A stretch of 64,000 nt of DNA. It comes from Rhodococcus ruber NBRC 15591. GTDB lineage: Bacteria > Actinomycetota > Actinomycetes > Mycobacteriales > Mycobacteriaceae. Made by a program: the position numbers and the translations under genes. The notes below the pieces were generated by a model. It was not told where the DNA came from. It saw only the letters and a list, made by a program, of their open reading frames with translations, and made no database searches. Location of the stretch: NCBI RefSeq assembly GCF_001894945.1, contig NZ_BCXE01000021.1:186001-250000 (forward strand), in the 5' to 3' direction. The stretch's first letter is position 1. Every line of letters begins with the position of its first letter. Below are positions 28,647-38,390 of the stretch, piece after piece.

Positions 28647-29437
28647 GGTTGCTGGATCTCCGGGGAATCGATGGTGCCCCACCGCGAGGGCGGCAGGACG
28701 ATGAACCGGGCCTTGCCGATGACGTTGTCGACCGGGATGGTGCCCTGGTTCTCGTCGGCGACGTGGTAGCGCGAGTCCGCGGAGTTGGAGCGGTTGTCCC
28801 CCATGACCCAGATGTGGCCGTCCGGCACGGAGACCGGACCGAAGCAGCGGCCCGAGCGCACCTCGGTCTCGCAGGTGACCACGCCGGGGGTGAACGGGAA
28901 GTCCATCTCGATGTACGGCTCGTCGAGGGGGCGGCCGTCGACGAGGACGCGGCCCTGGTCGTCGCAGCATTCGACGGTCTGCCCGCCGACGGCGATCACG
29001 CGCTTGACGAGGTCGTTCTCGTCGGGTGGGACGAGGCCGACGAGGGAACCCACCTCCTGCACGCCGCGGATCACGACGTTGTCGGAGCGGGTGGAGACGT
29101 ATCCGGTGGACCAGGAGTCGGGGCCGCGGAAGACCACGACGTCGCCGGGCCGGGGATCGCCGAAGCGGTAGCCGATCTTCTCGACGACGATCCGGTCGCC
29201 GGTGCAGCCGGGGCAGCCGTGCAGGGTGGGCTCCATCGACTCCGAGGGAATGAGGTACACCCGCGCGACGAAGGTCTGGAGCAGGAAGCTCAGCACGAGC
29301 GCGACGAGGATCAGGACGGGCAGTTCCCGCAGGAACGACTTCTCCTTCTTGTCCTGTTTCCGATCGCGTCCAGGCGTGTCGTCGGTGCTGTGCTGCTGCA
29401 TCTCCGGCACGGCCGGGTCTCGCGAGGAATCTGCCAC
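28643..29437 (-). CDS. lepB: signal peptidase I
   Basis: Removes signal peptides from secreted proteins at the outer face of the membrane. 264 residues: a charged cytoplasmic N-terminus (1-38), one transmembrane segment (about 39-60), then the catalytic Ser67 (IPSESMEPT) and the general-base Lys145 ([11 protein letters not shown]), followed by the [11 protein letters not shown] motif. Start GTG 29437. It follows rplS after a strong hairpin and is coupled to rnhB, the order of Rv2904c-Rv2902c. Confidence 0.95.
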   Translation of the reverse strand: MADSSRDPAVPEMQQHSTDDTPGRDRKQDKKEKSFLRELPVLILVALVLSFLLQTFVARVYLIPSESMEPTLHGCPGCTGDRIVVEKIGYRFGDPRPGDVVVFRGPDSWSTGYVSTRSDNVVIRGVQEVGSLVGLVPPDENDLVKRVIAVGGQTVECCDDQGRVLVDGRPLDEPYIEMDFPFTPGVVTCETEVRSGRCFGPVSVPDGHIWVMGDNRSNSADSRYHVADENQGTIPVDNVIGKARFIVLPPSRWGTIDSPEIQQP

Positions 29438-29444
29438 CGAATCA

Positions 29445-29483
29445 GAGTAGCCCGGCCCGGAACGGATCCGGACCGGGCTACTC
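29445..29483 (-). terminator. terminator/attenuator between rplS and lepB
   Basis: GAGTAGCCCGG (29445-29455) pairs perfectly with CCGGGCTACTC (29473-29483), and an inner CCGGA/TCCGG stem extends it. It begins 26 bp after the rplS stop and 7 bp before the lepB start, so it may also hide lepB initiation. Confidence 0.65.
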
Positions 29484-29509
29484 GGGGCCTGACGGTCAGC
29501 GCGTGACGA

Positions 29510-29851
29510 TCAGCGCTTTTCCTTGATCTTGGCGGCCTTGCCGCGCAGCTCGCGCAGGTAGTACAGCTTGGCGCGGCGCACGTCACCACGGGTGACGACC
29601 TCGATCTTGGCGAGGTTGGGGCTGTGCACCGGGAAGGTCCGCTCGACGCCGACACCGAACGAGACCTTGCGCACGGTGAAGGTCTCGCGGATGCCACCGT
29701 TCTGGCGACGGATCACGACGCCCTTGAAGACCTGCACGCGCTCCTTGGAGCCCTCGATGACCTTGACGTGCACGTTCAGGGTGTCGCCGGCACGGAAGTC
29801 CGGAATGTCGTCGCGCAGGGACTTGGCGTCCAGGAAGTCCAGGGTGTTCAT
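29510..29851 (-). CDS. rplS: 50S ribosomal protein L19
   Basis: Large-subunit protein at the 30S-50S interface. The 113-residue protein is typical in length and sequence ([21 protein letters not shown], and [20 protein letters not shown] near the C-terminus). ATG 29851 is preceded by GAGGATGAC. In M. tuberculosis the same gene stands next to lepB, as here. Confidence 0.98.
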   Translation of the reverse strand: MNTLDFLDAKSLRDDIPDFRAGDTLNVHVKVIEGSKERVQVFKGVVIRRQNGGIRETFTVRKVSFGVGVERTFPVHSPNLAKIEVVTRGDVRRAKLYYLRELRGKAAKIKEKR

Positions 29852-29936
29852 CGGTTGTCATCCTCGCTTGTTCGCATGAGCAGAGGAACCGAGCGGCATC
29901 CACCGGAAGGCGGTGCTCGACTGGTTCGTGCCCAGG

Positions 29937-30851
29937 TCAGGTATGCGTGCCCGAGCCGGGCAACCCGTCAATTGTGCCAGACGGTGCCGGGGTGGCGGAA
30001 ATCGGCGGGGGTGCGGCGTGCACGGTGCGGGCCAGTTCGGCTTCGGCGGCGACGCGGGAGTGCTGGACGGCTCCCTGCACGGTGTCCATCGTCGGCTTGC
30101 CTGCCACGAGGTCCTGCACGAAGATCTTCGCCCGGATCACCGGGCGTCGGTAGCGCCGCTCGCGTTCGATCGCGCGGCGCATCTTGCGGGTCTTGCCGGT
30201 GTAGCGCCAGCGGGCCCAGGGTGCGCCGGGCCGCGACAGGCGCACCGCCCCGACCAGCAGCAGGGGGAAGACGAACAGACCGACCAGGCCCGTCCAGATC
30301 TTGCCCTTGGCCAGCACGACCGCCGCGAGGGCCAGATTTCCGACAGCGGAGAGGGCGATCAGGGTGCGGGTCACCCATGACGGGTCCTCCCGGAAGTTGG
30401 TGATGTCGGCGAATTCGAGGGGCTGCAGGCCGAGCAGCACCAGGCCGGTGACGGCGATCGCGACGAAGACCGCATCGACCGAGACGCGTCCCTCCTGCTC
30501 CCAGTACACGTCGTTGAGGTAGAAGATCAGGGCGAACTCGTCGAGCACGAGCGCGGTCCCGATGCCGAAGAGCGTGGCCAGGGCCGCCCCGGTGGTCTGC
30601 GTGCCGTCCTCGTAGACGGCGATGAGGGATCCGCCCGCGATCACCATGGTGACGACGCCGAACACCACGTGGTGCACGTGGTGGCCGCCGGGGGTGACGT
30701 TGCCGGGCCACCAGCGCACCTGGGCGCGGATCATGCGGACGCTGAACCGGATGAACAGGAACGCGAGGAGAAATCCGAGCAGGAAGAACAGCAGTGGCAG
30801 GCGCCCGCGGTCGATGATCTCGCGTTGCAGCCACTCGGTCACGGCCGTCAC
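29937..30851 (-). CDS. conserved integral membrane protein, function unknown
   Basis: 304 residues with about six transmembrane segments between residues 18 and 205, a His-rich loop HHVHHVVFG (about 57-65) after the first segment, and a hydrophilic, basic C-terminal region with RKMRRAIERERRYRRP followed by a Pro-rich end. The His cluster could bind metal or heme but nothing else supports this. GTG 30851. I recognise it only as a type of uncharacterised actinobacterial membrane protein; it sits between tex and rplS. Confidence 0.7.
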   Translation of the reverse strand: MTAVTEWLQREIIDRGRLPLLFFLLGFLLAFLFIRFSVRMIRAQVRWWPGNVTPGGHHVHHVVFGVVTMVIAGGSLIAVYEDGTQTTGAALATLFGIGTALVLDEFALIFYLNDVYWEQEGRVSVDAVFVAIAVTGLVLLGLQPLEFADITNFREDPSWVTRTLIALSAVGNLALAAVVLAKGKIWTGLVGLFVFPLLLVGAVRLSRPGAPWARWRYTGKTRKMRRAIERERRYRRPVIRAKIFVQDLVAGKPTMDTVQGAVQHSRVAAEAELARTVHAAPPPISATPAPSGTIDGLPGSGTHT

Positions 30852-30951
30852 GGCGCGATCGCCCTCGGGACTTCGTCGGCGGGGCGGGGCGGGTCCTTCG
30901 GCGCGCGGCCGGTCGTCACCGTGGGCTGCATGCTCCCGAGGATGTCAGGAA

Positions 30952-30982
30952 CCGGGCCGCGCCGGTAGTCGGCGCGGCCCGG
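30952..30982 (-). terminator. terminator downstream of tex
   Basis: A perfect 13-bp stem, CCGGGCCGCGCCG (30952-30964) with CGGCGCGGCCCGG (30970-30982), closes a 5-base loop 7 bp after the tex stop. Confidence 0.7.
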
Positions 30983-30988
30983 CGGCGT

Positions 30989-33334
30989 CTACTTGCCGAA
31001 TCCGGCGCGCCGCAACGCGTCCGCCATCGAGCCGGCGGCCGGCGGGGCGTCCTGGCGACGGTCCCCGCGGTGACCACCCTGCCCCTGCCCGCCCTGACGC
31101 TTGCCCTGCTGCCGGCCACCCGGCCGGCGTCCGCCCCGGTCCTGCGGACCGCGCGAGTCGCCGCCGCCGGACGGGGCGCCAGCGGGGATCTCGTCGTCGA
31201 GGCGCAGCGTCAGGCCGATCCGCTGCCGCGGCACGTCCACATCGAGCACCTTGACCTTGACCACCTCGCCGGACTTGACGACGTCGCGCGGGTCCTTGAC
31301 GAAGCTGCGGGACATCGCGGACACGTGCACGAGACCGTCCTGGTGCACCCCGACGTCGACGAACGCCCCGAACGCCGCGACGTTGGTGACGACGCCCTCG
31401 AGCACCATGCCGGGTTTCAGGTCGGCGACCTTCTCAACGCCGGCGGCGAACGTCGCGGTCTTGAACTCCGGGCGCGGGTCGCGGCCCGGCTTCTCGAGTT
31501 CGGCGATGATGTCGGTGACCGTGGGCAGACCGAAGCGGTCGTCGACGAAGTCCTCCGCGCGCAGGCGCCGCAGCACTGCGGTGTTGCCGACCAGCTCGCG
31601 CACGCCGCCGCCCGCGGTGTCGACGATGCGCCGCACGACCGGGTACGCCTCGGGGTGCACGCTCGACGCGTCGAGCGGATCGTCGCCGTTCGGGATGCGC
31701 AGGAAGCCGGCACACTGCTCGAACGCCTTCGGGCCGAGGCGCGGCACCGCGGTGAGGTCCTTGCGGGTGCGGAACGGCCCGTTCCCGTCGCGGTGGGCGA
31801 CGATGCTCTCGGCGAGGGACGACGTGATGCCCGACACCCGGGCCAGGAGCGGCACCGACGCGGTGTTGACGTCCACACCGACGGCGTTGACCGCGTCCTC
31901 GACGACCGTGCCGAGGGAGCGGGCGAGCAGCGTCTCGGACACGTCGTGCTGGTACTGGCCGACGCCGATCGACTTGGGATCGATCTTGACGAGTTCGGCG
32001 AGCGGGTCCTGCAGGCGCCGGGCGATGGACACGGCACCGCGGATCGACACGTCGAGGTCCGGCAGTTCCTTCGAGGCGTACGCCGACGCCGAGTATACGG
32101 ACGCGCCGGCCTCGGACACCACGATCTTGGTCAGGTTCGTGGCGCCGGACTTCGCGATCAGTTCGGTGGCGAGGGCATCCGTCTCGCGGGAGGCGGTGCC
32201 GTTCCCGATCGCGATCAGTTCCACACCGTGCTGCGCGACGAGCCGCGCCAGGGTGGCCAGGGCCTGGTCCCGCTTGTTGTGCGGCTGGTGCGGATAGATC
32301 GTGTCGTGCGCGACGACCTTGCCGGTGGCGTCGACGACGGCGACCTTGGTGCCGGTGCGGAAACCGGGGTCGAGTCCCATCGTCGGCCGGGTGCCGGCGG
32401 GGGCGGCGAGCAGCAGGTCGCGCAGGTTCGCGGCGAACACGTCCACGGCGTCCTTCTCGGCGGACTGCCGCAGCCGCATGCGGATGTCGAGGGCGAGGGA
32501 GACGAGCAGTTTGGTGCGCCACGCCCAGCGGACGGTGTCGAGGAGCCACTTGTCGGCGGCCCGGCCCTCGTCGGCGATGCCGAAGCGGGTGGCGATGCGG
32601 CCTTCGTAGTAGGTGCGCTGCCCGGGCTCGGGTTCCTCGGAGTCCGGTTCGAGCGACAGGCTCAGCACCTCCTCCTTCTCGCCGCGCAGCGCCGCCAGGA
32701 TGCGATGCGAGGGCAGGTCGGGGAAGGGCTCGGAGAACTCGAAGTAGTCGGCGAACTTGGCACCCTCGGTTTCCTTGCCGGGACGCACGGTGGACTTCAG
32801 CTGGCCGCGGGTCCACATCGCCTCGCGCAGCTCGCCGACGAGGTCGGCGTCCTCGGCGAAGCGTTCGACGAGGATGGCGCGGGCGCCGTCGAGCTGTTCG
32901 GCGCTGTACTGCGCGGGGTCGGTGGTGGGGTCGCCGAGGAGGGCGTCGGCGACGGGCTCGTGACCGGCCTCCCGCGCGATCTGCGCCTTGGTGCGGCGCT
33001 TCGGCTTGAACGGCAGGTAGATGTCCTCGAGCCGGGCCTTGGTGTCGGCGAGCAGGATCTGCGTGCGCAGCTCGTCGTCCAGCTTGCCCTGGGATTCGAC
33101 GGACTCGAGCACCGCCGTGCGGCGCTCGTCGAGTTCACGCAGGTATCGCAGGCGTTCTTCGAGCTGCCGGAGCTGGGCGTCGTCGAGCCCGCCGGTGACC
33201 TCCTTGCGGTAACGGGCGATGAACGGCACCGTCGCGCCGCCGTCGAGCAGGTCGACCGCCGCGGCGACCTGACCTTCCCGGACGGCGAGTTCCTCGGCGA
33301 TGCGCTGATTCACGGTCTTGAGAGCGGTCGTCAC
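30989..33334 (-). CDS. Tex-family RNA-binding transcription accessory protein
   Basis: 781-residue protein with the full Tex layout: N-terminal Tex domain, a YqgF/RNase H-like domain (GLDPGFRTGTKVAVVD, about 323-338), tandem helix-hairpin-helix regions (LLARVSGITSSLAESIV; LTAVPRLGPKAFEQCAG), and an S1 RNA-binding domain (VLEGVVTNVAAFGAFVDVGVHQDGLVH). A Gly/Arg/Gln-rich tail of about 60 residues follows. GTG 33334 lies 8 bp after a -10-like TAGGGT, suggesting a leaderless mRNA. Not part of the M. tuberculosis order as I remember it. Confidence 0.92.
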   Translation of the reverse strand: MTTALKTVNQRIAEELAVREGQVAAAVDLLDGGATVPFIARYRKEVTGGLDDAQLRQLEERLRYLRELDERRTAVLESVESQGKLDDELRTQILLADTKARLEDIYLPFKPKRRTKAQIAREAGHEPVADALLGDPTTDPAQYSAEQLDGARAILVERFAEDADLVGELREAMWTRGQLKSTVRPGKETEGAKFADYFEFSEPFPDLPSHRILAALRGEKEEVLSLSLEPDSEEPEPGQRTYYEGRIATRFGIADEGRAADKWLLDTVRWAWRTKLLVSLALDIRMRLRQSAEKDAVDVFAANLRDLLLAAPAGTRPTMGLDPGFRTGTKVAVVDATGKVVAHDTIYPHQPHNKRDQALATLARLVAQHGVELIAIGNGTASRETDALATELIAKSGATNLTKIVVSEAGASVYSASAYASKELPDLDVSIRGAVSIARRLQDPLAELVKIDPKSIGVGQYQHDVSETLLARSLGTVVEDAVNAVGVDVNTASVPLLARVSGITSSLAESIVAHRDGNGPFRTRKDLTAVPRLGPKAFEQCAGFLRIPNGDDPLDASSVHPEAYPVVRRIVDTAGGGVRELVGNTAVLRRLRAEDFVDDRFGLPTVTDIIAELEKPGRDPRPEFKTATFAAGVEKVADLKPGMVLEGVVTNVAAFGAFVDVGVHQDGLVHVSAMSRSFVKDPRDVVKSGEVVKVKVLDVDVPRQRIGLTLRLDDEIPAGAPSGGGDSRGPQDRGGRRPGGRQQGKRQGGQGQGGHRGDRRQDAPPAAGSMADALRRAGFGK

Positions 33335-33446
33335 AGCGGTCGACCCTACCGCTATCCTTCCTCCGCCCTCGGTGACGCGGAGGGGCGTGCGCGTCTCCTC
33401 GACGGTGGGACGAGTTCGTCGGACAATCGACAACAGGAGGGTGGAT

Positions 33447-34403
33447 ATGTCCCGGGTGCGCGGCGGACGCTGGGCGATGCTGGCGCTGTCGTTGCTGACC
33501 GCAGCGACGGTGGGGGCGTGCGGCCCGGAGCCGGTCGGGTCGCCGGTCGCCCTGCCGTCCGCCGGCGTCGAGTCCCCCGGTCCGCTCGAACCACTCGGTT
33601 CGCTGCCCGATCGGATGACGGCCGCGGCGGCGACCGCGGCCGGGCGCGGCGCCGACGTCACGATCGCCGCGCTCGACCGGCGGACCGGGCTCCGGGTCGT
33701 CGGCGGCGTCGACACACCCGTCGAGACCGCGTCGGTGGCCAAGCTGTTCATCGCCGACGACCTGCTGTACCGGGCGGCGACGGGCGAGTTGCCGCTCGGC
33801 GGCAGCGACTACGACCGGATCACCGCGATGCTCGAGTCGTCGGACGATTCGGCGGCGAACGACCTGTGGTTCCGGCACGGCGACTCGGAGATCGTCGAGC
33901 GTACCGCCGCGCGGCACGCGCTCACCGGCACCGTCGCGCCGGCGGACGGGCTGTGGTGGAACACCGTCACCACCGCGTCGGACCTGCTCACCTGGTACGC
34001 GGATCTGCTCGACGGCACGGGCGGGCTCGACGAGTGGGGCCGGGCGACGATCCTGGGGCACCTGCGTGCCGCCGGCCCCGTCGGCGCCGACGGGTACGAC
34101 CAGCGATTCGGGTTGCCGGACGGGCTGAGCGACACCACCGGGCTCGGCGTCAAGCAGGGTTGGATGTGCTGCCTGGACGGGCGCTGGATCCATCTGTCCA
34201 CGGGGTTCGTCGGGGACGACGAGCGGTACGTGCTGGTAGTGCTCTCCCGCGAACTCGTGCACTACGACGCGGACGACGACCGGTGGACCGATCTGCCGGA
34301 CACGGCGCTGTTCGATGCGACCGGGGATGCGAGCGCGCAGCACGCGCGGGAGACGGTGACCGAGGTGGTCCGCACGGTGTTCGGCAGCGCCGGGACGCAC
34401 TGA
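33447..34403 (+). CDS. LppW-type lipoprotein with beta-lactamase-like fold
   Basis: 318-residue exported lipoprotein: signal peptide with lipobox TVGAC (Cys25), then a serine beta-lactamase-like domain. The SxxK-type motif is S95-V-A-K98 (TASVAKLFIADDLL), an SDD segment (SDDSAAND) sits at the SxN position, and KQG (VKQGWMCC) replaces KTG. The same substitutions occur in M. tuberculosis LppW (Rv2905), which also lies between rplS and trmD. Whether it hydrolyses anything is unknown. ATG 33447 has AGGAGG at good spacing. Confidence 0.85.
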   Translation: MSRVRGGRWAMLALSLLTAATVGACGPEPVGSPVALPSAGVESPGPLEPLGSLPDRMTAAAATAAGRGADVTIAALDRRTGLRVVGGVDTPVETASVAKLFIADDLLYRAATGELPLGGSDYDRITAMLESSDDSAANDLWFRHGDSEIVERTAARHALTGTVAPADGLWWNTVTTASDLLTWYADLLDGTGGLDEWGRATILGHLRAAGPVGADGYDQRFGLPDGLSDTTGLGVKQGWMCCLDGRWIHLSTGFVGDDERYVLVVLSRELVHYDADDDRWTDLPDTALFDATGDASAQHARETVTEVVRTVFGSAGTH

Positions 34404-34410
34404 GCGTGGG

Positions 34411-35112
34411 TCAGTCGGCGAGCAGGTCGGGTCGGCGTTCGCGGGTGCGCTCGAGCGCCTGTTCCCGCCGCCACGCGGCCACCTTGGCGTGGTCCCCGGA
34501 CAGCAGTACCGGCGGCACGTCGAGGCCGCGCCAGCTGACGGGGCGGGTGTAGCTGGGGCCCTCGAGCAGCCCGTCGGAGAACGAGTCCTCCTGGTGGGAC
34601 TGCTGATTGCCGAGGACGCCGGGCAGCAGCCGCACGACGGCCTCGGTCATGACGAGGACGGCGACCTCGCCGCCGATGAGCACGTAGTCGCCGATGCTGA
34701 CCTCTTCGACGCGTACCCGGCGCGCGGCGTCGTCGAAGACGCGCTGGTCGATGCCTTCGTAGCGGCCGCAGGCGAATACGATGCGCTTCTCGCCGGCCCA
34801 GCGTTGCGCGGTGGCCTGGTCGAACGGCACACCGGCCGGGGTGGGGACGACGAGCAGCACGTCGGGGTCGGGTTCGCCGTCGGGCCCGGCGAGCACGTCG
34901 TCGAGGGCGGGCCCCCACACCGTGGGTTTCATGACCATGCCCGGTCCCCCGCCGTACGGGGCGTCGTCGACGGCCTTGTGCACGTCGTGGGTCCAGTCCC
35001 GCAGGTTGTGGATCCCCACGGAGACGAGCCCCTTGTCGATCGCCTTGCCGAGCAGCGCGACGCGCAGCGGCTCGAGGTATTCGGGGAAGATGGTGACGAC
35101 GTCGAAACGCAC
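34411..35112 (-). CDS. trmD: tRNA (guanine-N1)-methyltransferase
   Basis: SPOUT enzyme that makes m1G37 in tRNAs to prevent frameshifting. 233 residues, with the motifs [25 protein letters not shown] (SAM trefoil knot) and [20 protein letters not shown] 35112 follows the rimM stop by 6 bp. It ends 7 bp from the end of the convergent lppW-like gene. Confidence 0.97.
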   Translation of the reverse strand: MRFDVVTIFPEYLEPLRVALLGKAIDKGLVSVGIHNLRDWTHDVHKAVDDAPYGGGPGMVMKPTVWGPALDDVLAGPDGEPDPDVLLVVPTPAGVPFDQATAQRWAGEKRIVFACGRYEGIDQRVFDDAARRVRVEEVSIGDYVLIGGEVAVLVMTEAVVRLLPGVLGNQQSHQEDSFSDGLLEGPSYTRPVSWRGLDVPPVLLSGDHAKVAAWRREQALERTRERRPDLLAD

Positions 35113-35118
35113 GGGAGG

Positions 35119-35676
35119 CTATGTCTCCGAACCGAAGTCGGGGTCGAGCAGACCCTCGGGCGGATCGATCTCGACGACACCGGCCGCGAGCGAGACCGTC
35201 GGCACGATCGCGGTGACGAACGGAATCAGCAGTTCGCGCTGTTCGTCGCCGGCCGGCCGGACGGAGAGCAGTTCGCCGGCGGCGGTGTGCAGCACCTCGC
35301 GAACGGTGCCGATCTCGGTGCCGGCGTCGGGCCGGCCCCCGACGATACGTACGGACAGTCCCTCGAGTTCGTGGTCGTAGAATTCGTCCGGGTCGTCGGA
35401 CGGCGGCAGATCGGCGCTGTCGACGACGAACAGGGTGCCGCGCAGGGCGTCGGCGGCGCTGCGATCGGTGACGCCCCGCACGCGCAGCAGAAGCCGCCCG
35501 GAGTGTTCCCGGGCGGCTTCCACCGTGTACGTCTGCAGGGTCTGCTCGCGGGGCTTGCGGCCGTGCAGCACCGCGCCGACGGCGAAGCGCTCCTCGGGTT
35601 CGTCGGTGCGAATCTCGACGACCACCTCACCCTTGATGCCGTGCGACTTGGCGACACGGCCCACCACGAGCTCCAC
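35119..35676 (-). CDS. rimM: 16S rRNA processing protein RimM
   Basis: Assembly factor that binds S19 and helps mature the 30S head. 185 residues from GTG 35676, opening [21 protein letters not shown] as in mycobacteria, with a PRC-barrel-type C-terminal half ([34 protein letters not shown]). The longer in-frame reading overlaps the KH gene and is unlikely. Member of the rpsP-KH-rimM-trmD operon. Confidence 0.95.
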   Translation of the reverse strand: MELVVGRVAKSHGIKGEVVVEIRTDEPEERFAVGAVLHGRKPREQTLQTYTVEAAREHSGRLLLRVRGVTDRSAADALRGTLFVVDSADLPPSDDPDEFYDHELEGLSVRIVGGRPDAGTEIGTVREVLHTAAGELLSVRPAGDEQRELLIPFVTAIVPTVSLAAGVVEIDPPEGLLDPDFGSET

Positions 35677-35686
35677 CGCGGCGCGC

Positions 35687-35929
35687 CTACTGGTCGGTGT
35701 CGACGACGTCGACGCGGATCCCTCGGCCACCGATGCCGGAGACGAGGGTCCGCAGGGCGGTCGCGGTGCGGCCACCGCGACCGATGACCTTGCCGAGATC
35801 GTCGGGGTGCACGTGCACCTCGACGGTGCGCCCCCGACGGCCCGTGATCAGCTCGACGCGCACGTCGTCGGGGTTGGCGACGATTCCACGGACGAGATGC
35901 TCGACGGCATCGGCGACAACGGCGCTCAT
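35687..35929 (-). CDS. khpA: KH-domain RNA-binding protein (UPF0109, KhpA)
   Basis: 80-residue single KH domain with the RNA-binding loop [15 protein letters not shown] (about 55-69). In other bacteria KhpA/KhpB control division and sRNA function. ATG 35929 overlaps the rpsP stop (TAATG). The order rpsP-khpA-rimM-trmD is conserved (Rv2909c-Rv2906c). Confidence 0.93.
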   Translation of the reverse strand: MSAVVADAVEHLVRGIVANPDDVRVELITGRRGRTVEVHVHPDDLGKVIGRGGRTATALRTLVSGIGGRGIRVDVVDTDQ

Positions 35930-36369
35930 TACTCGGCAGCCTCGGTGGACTCGGAGGACTCCTCCGCGGCGTCTTCCTTGGCGGCCTTCTTCTTCTTGGG
36001 CGTGATGGCCTCGGCAGCCGGCGCGTTCTCGGCCTGCGCGAGGGCAGCCTGGAACAGCTCGAGCTTGGACGGCTTGGGCTCGGCCTTGCGCAGGGTGCCC
36101 TCGGTGCCGGGCAGGCCCTTGAACTTCTGCCAGTCGCCGGTGATCTTGAGGAGGTTCTCGACCGGCTCGGTCGGCTGTGCACCGACGCCGAGCCAGTACT
36201 GGGCCCGCTCCGAGTCGATCTCGATCAGCGAGGGCTCTTCCTTCGGGTGGTACTTGCCGATGGTCTCGATGGCGCGGCCGTTGCGGCGGGTGCGCGAGTC
36301 GGCAACCACGATGCGGTACTGCGGGTTGCGGATCTTGCCGAGACGGGTGAGCTTGATCTTGACAGCCAC
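35929..36369 (-). CDS. rpsP: 30S ribosomal protein S16
   Basis: Small-subunit protein needed for assembly of the 5' domain. 146 residues: the 85-residue S16 core ([40 protein letters not shown]) and an actinobacterial tail rich in Ala/Glu/Lys (about 100-146). GTG 36369; AAGGAG lies upstream. First gene of its operon; the 176 bp upstream (36370-36545) must hold its promoter, which I cannot place with confidence. Confidence 0.97.
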   Translation of the reverse strand: MAVKIKLTRLGKIRNPQYRIVVADSRTRRNGRAIETIGKYHPKEEPSLIEIDSERAQYWLGVGAQPTEPVENLLKITGDWQKFKGLPGTEGTLRKAEPKPSKLELFQAALAQAENAPAAEAITPKKKKAAKEDAAEESSESTEAAE

Positions 36370-36545
36370 TGCTGCGAATCTCCTTCGGCGCATGCGAAAT
36401 ACGCCTGTCACGTGCAATTCGGACGACGCGCCCTTCTGGCACGCCCGGTTTTGCCTCTATCCTGTGACCGCCGCGCGGTGCGTAACCGGATGCGACGACA
36501 GCGGTCCATTCTGCCAGATCCACCCGGCGGGACGAAAACGACAGG

Positions 36546-37293
36546 TCAGAGCAGCAGCAGCAGACCCAACGCGGGCAGGGTGTTGTTGAGCGAGTGCGCC
36601 ACCCAGGACGAGAACACCGACCGGCCGCGCAGCCGCGCGAACCCCATCGCCGCGCCGCCCCACAGCAGCACCGGCAGCCGCCACCATTCCTGATGCCACA
36701 CGGCGAACACGACGGTGGTGATCGTCAGGACGCCGATCGGGCGTCCCCACCACCGGTCGGGCCGGCGTTCGAGCGCCCCCCCACAGCATGCCGCGGAACA
36801 TCAGTTCCTCGCCGAGGGGGGCGCCGAACCACACCCAGGCCACGAGCAGCAGTTTCCACCCCGTGGGCAACCCGACCAGCGCGGTGAGCGGGGAATCGGC
36901 GGCGTCGATTCCCAGGGCGACGACGAGGATCGCCGCCAGGATCAACGCGCCGAGCAGCGCGATCCCCCCGCCGAGCAGACCGACCCCGAGCTGGTCGCGG
37001 AACTCCGCCCACGACCGCGGCAGACCGAAGTCGGCGACGGGCCCGCAGCCCCGCCACACGCTGAACGCGAGGGCCGCCGCCCCGGCGAGCAGGGTGGGGG
37101 CCATGATGGCGAGCACGTACGTCTCGGCGACGAAGCCCTCCCCGGCCAGGATCGGTCCCAACGTGAATCCGACGAGGTTGACGGCCAGCACCGCCAGCGC
37201 GGCGGGGATACCCCACCGGTGTGCGGGCCGGGACGGTGCGGGCAGCGCGGGAGCCGCAGCGGTCCCCGGGTCGGGCGGTTCGGGGGCGGTCAT
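36546..37293 (-). pseudogene. CPBP-family intramembrane metalloprotease, frameshifted
   Basis: Reading from ATG 37293, the first ~171 codons encode a multi-spanning membrane protein with the first protease motif EELMFRG. The frame then passes a run of seven G (minus strand; 36776-36782) and loses homology. Reading six G instead restores an intact C-terminus in the +1 register with the second and third motifs (FAVWH and HSLNN) and a stop at 36546, giving a normal CPBP/Abi protease of about 248 residues. So either the base is a sequencing error or the gene is really frameshifted or slippage-prone. ATG overlaps the amidohydrolase stop by 4 bases. Confidence 0.8.
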
Positions 37294-38384
37294 GTGCGGG
37301 CGGCGCGGCGGGTGACGACGGCACCCCGGAGCATCACCAGATCGGGCCGGGCCAGCACGTCCGGGCCGCTGCGCGGGTCGTCCGCGTACACCGTGAGGTC
37401 GGCCGGCGTGCCCGGTTCGAGGCTCGGGTGTCCCAGCCAGGTGCGGGCCGCCCAGCTGGCGGCGGCGAGCGCCTCGGTCGGGGTCAGCCCCGCCTTCCCG
37501 AGGGCGGCGACCTCGTCGGCGATGCGCCCGTGCCGCACCGAGCCGCCGGCGTCGGTGCCGGCATAGATCGGGATTCCGGCGTCGTGGGCAGCGCCGACGG
37601 TGTCCGCGACGCGGGCGTGCAGGTCCCGCATGTGCGCCGCATAGACCGGGAACCGGGCGGCCGAGTCGGCGATCTCCGGGAAATTGTCGATGTTGACCAG
37701 CGTCGGCACGAGGGCCGTGCCCTGCGCGGCCATCGCGGCGATGGTGTCGTCGGTCAGGCCCGTGCCGTGTTCGAGGCAGTCGATCCCGGCGGCGAGCAGG
37801 CCGGGCAGCGCGTCCTCCCCGAACACGTGCGCGGTCACCCGCGCTCCCTCCCGGTGGGCCGCGGCGATGGCCTCGACGAGGATCGCGTCCGACCACAGCG
37901 GGGCGAGATCGCCGGTGCCGCGGTCGATCCAGTCGCCGATGAGCTTGACCCAGCCGTCGCCGGCACGGGCCTGGCGCACCACTTCATCCGGCAGCTGGGA
38001 TTCGTCGTCGAGGTCGACGGGCAGGCCGCGGATGTAGCGCTTGGGCGCGGCGATGTGCCGTCCCGCGCGCACGATCCGCGGCAGGTCGGCCCGCGCGTCG
38101 AGGTGCCGGGTGTCGACCGGGGATCCCGCGTCGCGCAGTAGCAGTACCCCGGCGTCGCGTTCGGTGACGGCCTGCGCGATCAGCCCGTCCGCGTCCTCCG
38201 CGCCGCCACCGAAGCGGATCCCGACGTGGCAGTGGGCGTCGACGAGACCGGGCAGGATCCAGCCGTCGGCGGTGAGCAGTTCGGCCCCGGGGATCGGCTC
38301 GGCGGCGAACGTGCCGTCGTCGTCGATCCACAGCTCGATCGGTTCGCCGTCCGGCAGGGACCGTCCGCGCAGGGTGAACGCCAC
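37290..38384 (-). CDS. metal-dependent amidohydrolase (Rv2915c-like)
   Basis: 364-residue amidohydrolase with TIM-barrel metal sites: HCH in VDAHCHVGI (near residue 51), His in VTAHVFGED, His in LEHGTGL, and Asp in YAGTDAGGS. It resembles imidazolonepropionase/prolidase-like members and M. tuberculosis Rv2915c, which also stands next to ffh. The substrate is unknown. Start GTG 38384, 6 bp after the ffh stop; coupled to the CPBP gene downstream. Confidence 0.87.
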   Translation of the reverse strand: MAFTLRGRSLPDGEPIELWIDDDGTFAAEPIPGAELLTADGWILPGLVDAHCHVGIRFGGGAEDADGLIAQAVTERDAGVLLLRDAGSPVDTRHLDARADLPRIVRAGRHIAAPKRYIRGLPVDLDDESQLPDEVVRQARAGDGWVKLIGDWIDRGTGDLAPLWSDAILVEAIAAAHREGARVTAHVFGEDALPGLLAAGIDCLEHGTGLTDDTIAAMAAQGTALVPTLVNIDNFPEIADSAARFPVYAAHMRDLHARVADTVGAAHDAGIPIYAGTDAGGSVRHGRIADEVAALGKAGLTPTEALAAASWAARTWLGHPSLEPGTPADLTVYADDPRSGPDVLARPDLVMLRGAVVTRRAART

Positions 38385-38390
38385 GGCGGT

